In this document: one piece after another, positions 9,329 through 15,530 of the stretch | Layout of the letters: every line of letters starts with the position of its first letter | Position numbering within the stretch: the stretch's first letter is position 1 | NCBI GenBank assembly: GCA_002491245.1 | Contig: DKVO01000019.1 | Coordinates: 1 to 35,415 of the forward strand | DNA from: Porphyromonadaceae bacterium UBA7176 | GTDB taxonomy: Bacteria; Bacteroidota; Bacteroidia; Bacteroidales; Muribaculaceae | Direction: 5' to 3' | DNA: 35,415 nt | The notes under the pieces: model-generated | The model's database searches: none | The model's input: only the letters and a program-made list of their open reading frames with translations | What the model was told of the DNA's origin: nothing | Translations under genes and position numbers: made by a program

Positions 9329-9607
9329 TTATTTGTCGCCATAATGCCCTCTTAGGGAAACGACTGCGACAATTACCTTATCTTCTTCAATTGCATAAAT
9401 CATCCTGGACTCCTTGTCTATTCTTCGGCTCCAGTATCCCGATAAATCTCCCTTTAGTTGCTCCACTTTTCCAGTGCCGGTTGTAGGATGTTTTTGAAGC
9501 TCTTCAAATAAGTCTGCAATCTTTTTGAGCGTCTTCTTTTGTCCTGACCTACGCCATTCTTTCAAGTGCTTTTCGGCTTCAGGCATCAAGATCAGTTTAT
9601 AAATCAT
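9329..9607 (-). CDS. yoeB: Txe/YoeB-type endoribonuclease toxin
   Basis: Type II toxin of the RelE fold, expected to cleave mRNA at the ribosome when its antitoxin is degraded. The 92-residue protein has the YoeB family string KGDLSGYWSRRIDKESRMIY and ends LRGHYGDK. The probable catalytic residues by comparison with E. coli YoeB are Glu49, Arg68 and His88, with Tyr89 next to it. The Glu-Arg spacing equals YoeB, and Arg-His is two residues longer. The start ATG overlaps the antitoxin stop by 4 bp (ATGA), the usual toxin-antitoxin coupling. Copy A1 of the hairpin repeat follows immediately. The reading frame is intact and the key residues are present, so it is probably active. Confidence 0.88.
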   Translation of the reverse strand: MIYKLILMPEAEKHLKEWRRSGQKKTLKKIADLFEELQKHPTTGTGKVEQLKGDLSGYWSRRIDKESRMIYAIEEDKVIVAVVSLRGHYGDK

Positions 9608-9903
9608 ACCCCTAATGTATCCTTGATTTCATCCAATGTGTATTCTTTCCCTTTGTCTGCCTTCATTTCATCAATTCCTTGTCGCACAGATGCAAGGTTC
9701 TCAGGATTGTCAAACCATTTATCACCCGAAGGGGACGGATTTTCGCTTATATCTACAACGATTGAATTTGCTTTACTTATAAGCAATGTTTCGATGTAGT
9801 TCTTAAGACTTTTACCCTGAGCGGCAGCCATAACAGAGAGTTTCTGCATGATATCGATAGGGAGATCTATATTCTTTCGTTTGATATTTAATGTTGTAGC
9901 CAT
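9604..9903 (-). CDS. Antitoxin of the YoeB-type toxin
   Basis: A 99-residue protein, first gene of the toxin-antitoxin pair, ending in a 4-bp overlap with the toxin. The N-terminal segment (NIKRKNIDLPIDIMQKLS, then a helix through KSLKNYIETLL) looks like a ribbon-helix-helix DNA-binding domain: a short strand, then two helices. The C-terminal half is acidic and hydrophilic (DKWFDNP, RQGIDEMKADKGKEYTLDEIKDTLGV), as expected for a tail that wraps the toxin. It does not look like YefM/Phd, the usual YoeB partner. The RHH call is by eye; the role as antitoxin rests mainly on context. Confidence 0.8.
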   Translation of the reverse strand: MATTLNIKRKNIDLPIDIMQKLSVMAAAQGKSLKNYIETLLISKANSIVVDISENPSPSGDKWFDNPENLASVRQGIDEMKADKGKEYTLDEIKDTLGV

Positions 9904-9928
9904 AATCTCTCGTTCATTTATTTTTTTA

Positions 9929-9964
9929 CAAAGATATATAAAATATACATTATATACAAATGTA
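9929..9964 (-). promoter_or_regulatory. Toxin-antitoxin promoter with candidate operator
   Basis: On the minus strand a perfect Bacteroidota promoter is present: TTTG (9960-9957), a 20-bp spacer, then TATCTTTG (9936-9929), about 20 bases before the antitoxin ATG. A perfect 6-bp inverted repeat with a 7-bp spacer (TACATT-N7-AATGTA, 9946-9964) overlaps the -33 box. That is where an autoregulating RHH antitoxin would be expected to bind. Confidence 0.7.
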
Positions 9965-10009
9965 CAACATGATTAAAAGTTCATATACAAAACTAACACA
10001 GAAAGAAAA

Positions 10010-10131
10010 GCTCAAGCATCATTAGCAGCGCGACTCTCCGAGTCGTGCCCAAAGGTCGACGACAGCCTCCGCAAAGCGGAGACTCCTTGGTTAACCGCCT
10101 ATGGAGCGCAGCGACATGGGCGGCCTGTCGG
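10010..10131 (-). repeat. Hairpin repeat copy A2 plus module C
   Basis: Module A (10010-10086) nearly matches copy A1. Here its first hairpin is perfect (CGACTC, loop TCC, GAGTCG at 10031-10045), and the second is CTCCGC-AAA-GCGGAG at 10067-10081. It continues into module C, with a 9-bp stem containing one G-U pair (CCGCCTATG at 10095-10103 with CATGGGCGG at 10115-10123). Module C recurs after copy A3 but not after A1. Confidence 0.85.
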
Positions 10132-10181
10132 GGGAGATGCGGCTGCACCGCGAAGCCCGTGCCTCTCTGCATCATCGCAAA

Positions 10182-10270
10182 GTTGCCGGAGGCAACGCCT
10201 TATGGATAACGCCGGACTTCAGTCCGGTGGTCGCAAAACAAAGAAAACCAGGCGTTTCGGAGATACGCCT
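10182..10270. repeat. Chain of three perfect short hairpins
   Basis: Three uninterrupted inverted repeats follow each other: GTTGCC-GGA-GGCAAC (10182-10196), CCGGACT-TC-AGTCCGG (10212-10227) and AGGCGT-N9-ACGCCT (10250-10270). Each could form in RNA or as a DNA cruciform. They differ in sequence, so this is a series of distinct stems and not a tandem repeat. Confidence 0.75.
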
Positions 10271-10290
10271 AATGATATCAGCAACACCAT

Positions 10291-10440
10291 CATAGGAAGA
10301 AAATGCTCCGCATCTTCACCCCCTCCGCGAAGCATCGATAGGAGCGCAACTCTCCGAGTCGTGCCCAAAGGTCGACGACAGCTTCCGCAAAGCGGAGACT
10401 CCCTGGATAACCGCCTATGGAGCGTAGCGACATGGGCGGC
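10291..10440 (-). repeat. Compound hairpin repeat: modules B, A3 and C
   Basis: Module B (10291-10323) matches the lone copy at 4174-4206. Module A (10330-10401) matches copies A1 and A2. Module C (10411-10439) repeats the CCGCCTATG/CATGGGCGG stem. In the AAA-loop hairpin one base has changed, but pairing is kept as T-G (TTCCGC with GCGGAG), consistent with selection for the fold. Read on the minus strand the order is C, A, B; the inverted locus at 28524-28593 has A then B in the same order. Confidence 0.85.
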
Positions 10441-10561
10441 CACACTCCATCAAGAAAGAAGCACCGCGAAGCGCGAGCCTCTCCTGTCGTACCAAAGGCC
10501 AGTATTCCCTTCTTCAAATTGTCAAATTTTTAAACAAACTATAAGAAAAGCAAAAAAAATG

Positions 10562-10593
10562 CTTGTAAAGCCATCGGGATATTTGTACTTTTG
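10562..10593 (+). promoter_or_regulatory. Predicted promoter of the C10 protease gene
   Basis: TACTTTTG at 10586-10593 is a full match to the -7 consensus TAnnTTTG. CTTG, a one-mismatch -33 box, lies 20 bp upstream at 10562-10565. The ATG is at 10626, giving a leader of about 25 bases. Confidence 0.65.
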
Positions 10594-10625
10594 CATCTGC
10601 AAACGAGATAATATCACCCATACAT

Positions 10626-12848
10626 ATGAAAAAATCCATATCGGCCCTTTTGACGGCCGGTTTCTTCTTGGCTGGCATTAATGCCGCCGATGCTGCTCCT
10701 CTCACTCCCGAACAGGCCCTCGCCAGACTCGGCTCAAGCCGGCAGATGAAAAAAATTGCACCGGCCGCAAGACCGCAGATGCGCCTCGCCCTCACCGAGA
10801 GCGCAGCTAAGGGCGGTGTATACATATTCTCCTCTCAAGATAGCGCTTACTACATCACTCCGACCGACGATTGTGCTCCGGCTCTGCTCGGATATGGCGA
10901 GAATTTCGATCCCGAAAACATCCCCTCCAGCATGAAATGGTGGCTCGCCGAATATGCACGCCAGATATCATACATGGCCGAGAACGGCATTACGGCAGAG
11001 CCTGCTGCAGCCAACCACGATAAGGTGACTCCCCTTGTCTCGACAACCTGGGATCAGGACGATCCCTACAACCGCGACTGCCCCTTGTCCTCCGGTGTCC
11101 GCTGTGTCACGGGCTGTGTCGCCACTGCAACCGCGCAGGTCATCAATTACAACCGTTGGCCCGAAGGTAACGGAATTGGAACTCACTCATATCGTTGGGG
11201 ATCCTCCACATTGTCGTTCGACTATGGAGCCACGGCTTTCGACTGGTCAAAGATGGCCAACTCTTATGCCAAGCCGACGACTGCTACACAGAAAAACGCC
11301 GTAGCCAAACTCATGTATGCCGTCGGTGTTGGTGTCAACATGAACTATACCTCTTCAGCGTCAGGTGCTCACTCCCTCTCCATTCCGCGCCTCCTCATCG
11401 AGAACCTCGGTTACGACAAAGGTGCGGCCTTTATGATGCGCGACTACTTCTCCGCCGATGAGTGGGACCGCATGATATATGCCGAGCTTGCTGCCGGTCG
11501 TCCGGTCATCTATTCCGGTGTCACAGCTCGTCAAGAGGGTCATTGCTTCGTATGCGATGGCTACAACGGCAACGGAATGTATCACATCAACTGGGGCTGG
11601 GGTGGCGTTGCCGACGGTTATTTCGCCTTGTCGGCTCTCGATCCCGACTCTCAGGGTATCGGTGGCTCTGTCGGAGCATTCAGTTATGCCCAGGACGCTA
11701 TCATCGGTATTCAGCCTCCTGTCGAGGGATCGGTTGAGTTTCTTCCGGTCTATGCAGATACGGGCTTCACATATTCGGAACAGAATGGTATATTCAAGTT
11801 TGTAAACGGCTACTTCAATTATTCCCCCCTGTCCGCGAATATTCAGACAGGTCTGAAAATAGTGGCCGAAGACAACGACTCTATAATTTATGTATCCGGT
11901 TCTGATGTCACTTTGAAAGGCATCGGCAGCTCTGGCAACCTCTCCGGCTATTCCGTTATCGATGCAGCGATACCCCTCTCCATTCCTGCTGGCTCTTATA
12001 GAGTATATCCGGCTTGTCGACCGGCCGACGGTGGCGCTTGGCAGCAGATTATGGTCCCCTATGGCAAAGCTGAGTATGTGACGGTGAGGGTCGGCAATAA
12101 CGGAGCTGTAACCTACGATGGCAGCGATCCCGAAGAAAAGTCTTCATCACTCTCTGTTGTCATCAAAGACGATGTTCTTTACTGGAAGTCAGGTTCACAG
12201 GTGAGGATTCCTGTGAGCATCGTCAATACCGGTGCCGCTCAAAGTTCTACATATTCGCTCCGGATGGAGAATATTAAGACCATTAATACCCTTACTGCTG
12301 CTTCTTGGAACTTTAGCAATAGCGCTGAATATAATCTTACCTTTACTCCCGATGTTCCCGACGGCAGGTATCTTGCAAGATTTTTCTCGAATGCAAATTC
12401 GATGTATGTCTCAAATACTGCCACAGTATATGTCGGTACAGTCCCCACCTCTGTGTCGCTTGCTCCATCCGCGCTCGATCTCACCGTCGGTGCCTCTGCG
12501 ACTGTGCTTGCTGATGTGCTGCCGGCAAATGCTTTCGACCGCACAGTGGCTTGGGAGAGCGACGATAAGGCTGTCGCCCTTGTCGATGCTTATGGTCTTG
12601 TCACTGCCGTCTCTGAAGGTACTGCAACTCTTACTGCCACTACAATAAATGATTTGACTGCGACAATAACAGTAAGCGTTGCTGCCTCGTCAGGTATCGA
12701 GGATATCGAGGCTGTCGGCGATGCCCTTGTCGATGTCTATAACCTCCAGGGCATATTGCTCCGCAAAGCCGTCGACCCGGCCGTTGCAACAATCGGTCTG
12801 CCGACAGGCGTCTACATCGTCGGTGGTAAGCGTGTCATGGTTAGATAA
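10626..12848 (+). CDS. Secreted C10 family cysteine peptidase (streptopain-like)
   Basis: Extracellular cysteine protease related to streptococcal SpeB and Porphyromonas/Prevotella PrtT and interpain. Residues 1-23 form a signal peptide (ending ADA). An inhibitory prodomain with the usual LTPEQALARL start runs to about residue 133. The mature C10 domain begins near VTPLVSTTWDQDDPYN; catalytic Cys164 lies in RCVTGCVATATAQVINY and His306 in EGHCFVCDGYN, with INWGWGG (Asn322, Trp323) after it. After about residue 365 come beta-rich segments. A BIG_2-type Ig-like domain spans about 610-690 (VSLAPSALDLTVGASATVLADVLP), and a short tail has YNLQGILLRK and LPTGVYIVGGKRVMV. That tail resembles Bacteroidota type IX-type sorting or surface tails. 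Substrates are unknown. It converges with the 12853-13293 gene at a 4-bp gap. Confidence 0.92.
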   Translation: MKKSISALLTAGFFLAGINAADAAPLTPEQALARLGSSRQMKKIAPAARPQMRLALTESAAKGGVYIFSSQDSAYYITPTDDCAPALLGYGENFDPENIPSSMKWWLAEYARQISYMAENGITAEPAAANHDKVTPLVSTTWDQDDPYNRDCPLSSGVRCVTGCVATATAQVINYNRWPEGNGIGTHSYRWGSSTLSFDYGATAFDWSKMANSYAKPTTATQKNAVAKLMYAVGVGVNMNYTSSASGAHSLSIPRLLIENLGYDKGAAFMMRDYFSADEWDRMIYAELAAGRPVIYSGVTARQEGHCFVCDGYNGNGMYHINWGWGGVADGYFALSALDPDSQGIGGSVGAFSYAQDAIIGIQPPVEGSVEFLPVYADTGFTYSEQNGIFKFVNGYFNYSPLSANIQTGLKIVAEDNDSIIYVSGSDVTLKGIGSSGNLSGYSVIDAAIPLSIPAGSYRVYPACRPADGGAWQQIMVPYGKAEYVTVRVGNNGAVTYDGSDPEEKSSSLSVVIKDDVLYWKSGSQVRIPVSIVNTGAAQSSTYSLRMENIKTINTLTAASWNFSNSAEYNLTFTPDVPDGRYLARFFSNANSMYVSNTATVYVGTVPTSVSLAPSALDLTVGASATVLADVLPANAFDRTVAWESDDKAVALVDAYGLVTAVSEGTATLTATTINDLTATITVSVAASSGIEDIEAVGDALVDVYNLQGILLRKAVDPAVATIGLPTGVYIVGGKRVMVR

Positions 12849-12852
12849 CTCT

Positions 12853-13293
12853 TCATGCCGTGGGGCGGATAGCATCCGGCAACGGGCCGGATGCTAAATG
12901 ACGGGCCAATACTGCTGCCGACATCTCGCTCACTCGTTCATAGCGCTCGCACATCGGGCCCTTCGAACCGCTCCAGGCCCGTGCGAGGACCCTGGCGGCG
13001 ACTGCCGTCTCGAGTGCTGGCTGGAAGAGCGTCGGTATAACGCTGTCTGGCAGCCGCAGGTCAAGTGTGACTATATCTTGTGCGCTCCCGAGGTTCGAGC
13101 CAGTCAAGGCCTTGCCGAATTTCATGGTGATGCCGGCGATAACATCGCGGCATATCACTTTGAGCATGGCCTCTCGGGCTCGGCCTAATATTTCGGGTCG
13201 TTCAATACCTGAACTCAAGCTCTCTGCTGCACTGTGGGCATACACACTCTCAAGTATGCGTGTGATAGATAGCGATATCGTTGTTGTTGCCAT
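12853..13293 (-). CDS. Hypothetical protein (second gene of an unrecognised pair)
   Basis: A 146-residue protein I do not recognise. It begins MATTTISLSITRILESVYAHSA, is helix-prone with alternating hydrophobic and charged residues, and has no signal peptide or membrane segment. A central stretch (LDLRLPDSVIPTLFQPALETAVAARVLARAW) is notably Ala/Leu-rich. It follows the 13299-13715 gene by 5 bp in the same direction, so the two are almost certainly cotranscribed. Its last 15 codons contain a perfect 11-bp hairpin that may double as a terminator. Codon use looks like that of the neighbours. Coding status is supported by the tandem arrangement and promoter, not by homology. Confidence 0.65.
   Translation of the reverse strand: MATTTISLSITRILESVYAHSAAESLSSGIERPEILGRAREAMLKVICRDVIAGITMKFGKALTGSNLGSAQDIVTLDLRLPDSVIPTLFQPALETAVAARVLARAWSGSKGPMCERYERVSEMSAAVLARHLASGPLPDAIRPTA
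12870..12896. terminator. Perfect hairpin at the convergent 3' ends
   Basis: An 11-bp perfect stem with a 5-base loop (TAGCATCCGGC, AACGG, GCCGGATGCTA). It lies 22 bp past the C10 protease stop and inside the last codons of the convergent hypothetical gene. No U-run follows on either strand, so its role as terminator for the protease transcript is plausible but unproven. Confidence 0.55.
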
Positions 13294-13298
13294 AGTCC

Positions 13299-13715
13299 TC
13301 AGCCTCTTACCGTTAAAAATCCCTTGCGCACACTGCCGGCTATTATTTTATAGGCGGCATTACGCGTGATATAGAACCGCGACGGCCGGCGGAAATGAAG
13401 TACGAACGACAATGCTTGTGCAAACGTCAGTCGCCTCCGGGCTGCCATTATCTCATCCACCTGTTGGCCGAGTTCCGCCCACTTGGCACGCCCCTCGGCG
13501 GTGTTCACTATAGCATCAAGTCCGTGACGCCGGATTGCATGGAGCTTGTCCGATGCTGTGTCGAAATCTACATAATGCATCTTGGGGCTGTGGCTCAATG
13601 CTGCATCCACAAGTTGGCGGATATTGATTGTCTCTCCTCGGCGATAAGCCTTCGATACGGCTCGCCGGGCGGCTTCCAGCAAATCCTGGTTTCGGTAGTA
13701 GGTGATCTGTTTCAT
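13299..13715 (-). CDS. Hypothetical protein (first gene of an unrecognised pair)
   Basis: A 138-residue basic protein I do not recognise. It starts MKQITYYRNQDLLEAARRAVSKAYRRGE, is Arg/Lys-rich and mostly helical, and carries RPSRFYITRNAAYKII near the C terminus, a compact segment that might be a recognition or structural motif. There is no signal peptide or transmembrane segment, so it is probably cytoplasmic. It has a good Bacteroidota promoter on the minus strand and is followed after 5 bp by the second hypothetical gene. It is divergent from degP. DNA-binding is a possibility given the charge, but nothing in the sequence proves it. Confidence 0.65.
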   Translation of the reverse strand: MKQITYYRNQDLLEAARRAVSKAYRRGETINIRQLVDAALSHSPKMHYVDFDTASDKLHAIRRHGLDAIVNTAEGRAKWAELGQQVDEIMAARRRLTFAQALSFVLHFRRPSRFYITRNAAYKIIAGSVRKGFLTVRG

Positions 13716-13738
13716 ATTGTAGTTTATTAATTCTGTTG

Positions 13739-13770
13739 CAAAATTACAATATTAATTTGCGTTTGTCAAT
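13739..13770 (-). promoter_or_regulatory. Predicted promoter of the hypothetical gene pair
   Basis: On the minus strand the -7 box TAATTTTG (13746-13739) is a full match. ATTG, a one-mismatch -33 box, lies 20 bp upstream (13770-13767). The ATG at 13715 follows after about 24 bases. Confidence 0.6.
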
Positions 13771-13880
13771 AGTTGGCGCAATGTTTTTGTCATGTCACAA
13801 CCACATTTTTTAAGAACCGCATCCCGAAATTCAACTCTTTTGTTAACAAATATCACACTTATTTAATTAAGGATAAACCG

Positions 13881-13912
13881 TTTGGCATACTCAACTATTG
13901 GCATTATTTTTG
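13881..13912 (+). promoter_or_regulatory. Predicted degP promoter
   Basis: A perfect match to the Bacteroidota consensus: TTTG (13881-13884), a 20-bp spacer, TATTTTTG (13905-13912). It lies about 40 bases before the ATG at 13953. This places transcription start downstream of the in-frame ATG at 13773 and so decides the start codon of degP. Confidence 0.8.
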
Positions 13913-13952
13913 CGTACACGTTTCTACAATCTTAAAACCGCTTATAATTTTT

Positions 13953-15401
13953 ATGAACCGAATTTTCATTACCGCAGCAATCGCAGCCCTGGCCATGAGT
14001 TCGTGTACCGCTCAGGACAATTCAAACATCGCAGTGCAGGGCCGCATGATATCGCAGGACGATTTCGTCCGCACTGCCGAACAAACCGTCAACGGCGTCG
14101 TTTCGGTCAAAAGTTTCGCTACTCCGCAGATGAGCCGCCAAGGCTACGGAAACTATTATGCCGATCCGTTCGAATACTTCTTCGGACAACCCCGTCAGCA
14201 GCCTCGTCAGCAACAGCAACAACCGCGCCAGCAACAGCTCGGCCTCGGATCCGGCGTCATTATCAGCGACGATGGATACATCGTCACAAACAACCACGTG
14301 ATCGCCGACGCCGAGAGACTCGAGGTCACTCTCAACGACAACCGCAACTTCCAGGCCACCGTCATCGGTACTGACCCTGCAACCGACCTCGCTCTCATCA
14401 AAATCGATGCTCCTCAGCTCCACGTCATTCCGATGGGCGACAGCGAAGACCTCAAGGTCGGAGAGTGGGTCCTCGCGGTGGGCAACCCGTTTGGCTTTAC
14501 TTCTTCCGTCACATCGGGCATCGTGAGCGCTAAAGCTCGCAACATCGCAACTTCCACCGGTATGCCTTCTCAAGGTGGCATCCAGTCGTACATCCAGACC
14601 GACGCCGCCGTTAACCAAGGCAACTCGGGAGGTGCTCTTGTCAACCTAAAAGGCGAGCTCGTTGGTATAAACACCGCCATATACTCGTCTACAGGCACAT
14701 ACGCCGGTTGCTCTTTCGCAATTCCCACCTCGATCGTCGAAAAAGTGGTAGGCGACCTCAAAAGCTACGGTACAGTCCAGCGTGCATACCTCGGAATACG
14801 TTTCGTCGAGCTGTCTCCCGAACTCATCGCAGAGAAAAAAATCGAGGGTCCGACCGCCGGAATATACGTCGCTTCGATTGAAGAGCGCTCGGCGGCGATG
14901 GAAGCCGGCATCATCGAGGGCGACATCATTACCGCCGTCAACGGCAAACCCACTCGCTCCACTGCCGAGCTCCAGGAGGTGATCACCCACTTCAGCCCCG
15001 GCGATAACGTCAACATCGAGTTCTATCGCGATGGACGCCCCAACAGCGTATCCACAACCCTGCGCAACAACCGCGGCGGTGTCAACCTCGCAAAAGCTGC
15101 CGACACGGCCGGGCTCGGTGCCAAACTCGCCGCTATCGACGACGACACTGCCCGTCGTCTCCAACTGCGTGGAGGCGTCGCTGTCACCGATCTCGACGAA
15201 AACGGTCGTCTCGCACAGGCTGGCATCCGCGATGGCTTCATCATCCTCGGCATCAACGGCCGCAGGGTAGCCGACCCCAAGCAGGTCGACGACCTGCGCA
15301 AAGCAATCGAACAAGCTCAGGGTGGCGACAAAGTGCTCTTTGTCAGTGGTATCTATCCGACAGGCAAAGCCGCATACTACGCCGTCCCTCTCGAAGACTG
15401 A
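13953..15401 (+). CDS. degP: Do family serine endopeptidase (DegP/HtrA)
   Basis: Periplasmic protease/chaperone for misfolded envelope proteins. With the start at 13953 it has 482 residues. An N-terminal export signal ends near AALAMSSCTAQ. Cys18 could be a lipoprotein site, though the lipobox is poor (Met at -3), so cleavage after TAQ is an alternative. The catalytic triad is His115 (VTNNHVIADA), Asp145 (DPATDLALIKID) and Ser225 (NQGNSGGALVN). Two PDZ domains follow (about 277-365 and 385-480). A Gln/Arg-Pro low-complexity stretch at 80-95 occupies the LA-loop position in front of the protease core. It has its own strong promoter and is followed by a hairpin terminator, so it is probably a single-gene unit. 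Confidence 0.95.
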   Translation: MNRIFITAAIAALAMSSCTAQDNSNIAVQGRMISQDDFVRTAEQTVNGVVSVKSFATPQMSRQGYGNYYADPFEYFFGQPRQQPRQQQQQPRQQQLGLGSGVIISDDGYIVTNNHVIADAERLEVTLNDNRNFQATVIGTDPATDLALIKIDAPQLHVIPMGDSEDLKVGEWVLAVGNPFGFTSSVTSGIVSAKARNIATSTGMPSQGGIQSYIQTDAAVNQGNSGGALVNLKGELVGINTAIYSSTGTYAGCSFAIPTSIVEKVVGDLKSYGTVQRAYLGIRFVELSPELIAEKKIEGPTAGIYVASIEERSAAMEAGIIEGDIITAVNGKPTRSTAELQEVITHFSPGDNVNIEFYRDGRPNSVSTTLRNNRGGVNLAKAADTAGLGAKLAAIDDDTARRLQLRGGVAVTDLDENGRLAQAGIRDGFIILGINGRRVADPKQVDDLRKAIEQAQGGDKVLFVSGIYPTGKAAYYAVPLED

Positions 15402-15440
15402 TGGCTCAACGACATTCCTTGTCAAGCCTGCATAAAAACC

Positions 15441-15466
15441 AAAAGCTCCGCCACCGCGGAGCTTTT
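15441..15466. terminator. Intrinsic terminator after degP
   Basis: An 11-bp perfect stem with a 4-base loop (AAAAGCTCCGC, CACC, GCGGAGCTTTT), 39 bp past the degP stop. The A-run and T-run on its flanks make it usable in both directions. Confidence 0.85.
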
Positions 15467-15502
15467 GTACTTAAATGATACCCGGTTACGGATAAAAATT
15501 CG

Positions 15503-15510
15503 TACTTTTG
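15503..15510 (+). promoter_or_regulatory. -7 box of the RND efflux operon
   Basis: TACTTTTG fits TAnnTTTG and lies 20 bases before the adaptor ATG at 15531. No TTTG is present at the expected -33 position, which may mean the promoter is weak or activator-dependent. Confidence 0.5.
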
Positions 15511-15530
15511 CGCTAAAATCATATTTTACC

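Larger units (their letters stand above)
9904..10625. other. 722-bp gene-free region: TA promoter, hairpin array, C10 protease promoter
   Basis: No credible gene was found here. From left to right it holds the AT-rich toxin-antitoxin promoter (to about 9970), repeat copy A2, a chain of short perfect hairpins, a second compound repeat (modules B, A and C) and the promoter of the C10 protease. Short ORFs in this stretch are translations of the repeats: both copies of A give the same peptide-like text (SPLCGxCRRPLGTTRRVALL) from non-coding DNA. Confidence 0.8.

Noticed and set aside
9993..10175. Small minus-strand ORF in the hairpin region, with a similar one at 10219-10443
   Set aside because: Their similarity to each other (SPLCG, CRRPLGTTRRVALL) comes from the DNA repeat. 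They are probably a source of false hypothetical-protein calls and not genes.
9249..10440. Possible CRISPR array from the three repeat copies
   Set aside because: Copies are about 75-120 bp, unevenly spaced and separated by genes and other hairpins. There are no uniform spacers and no cas genes.
10202..10681. Plus-strand ORF of 159 codons across the repeats into the C10 gene start
   Set aside because: It consists of hairpin repeats, the promoter and the signal-peptide region of the C10 gene in another frame.
13773..13952. N-terminal extension of degP by 60 codons
   Set aside because: A perfect promoter (13881-13912) lies inside it, and the export signal begins at the ATG at 13953.
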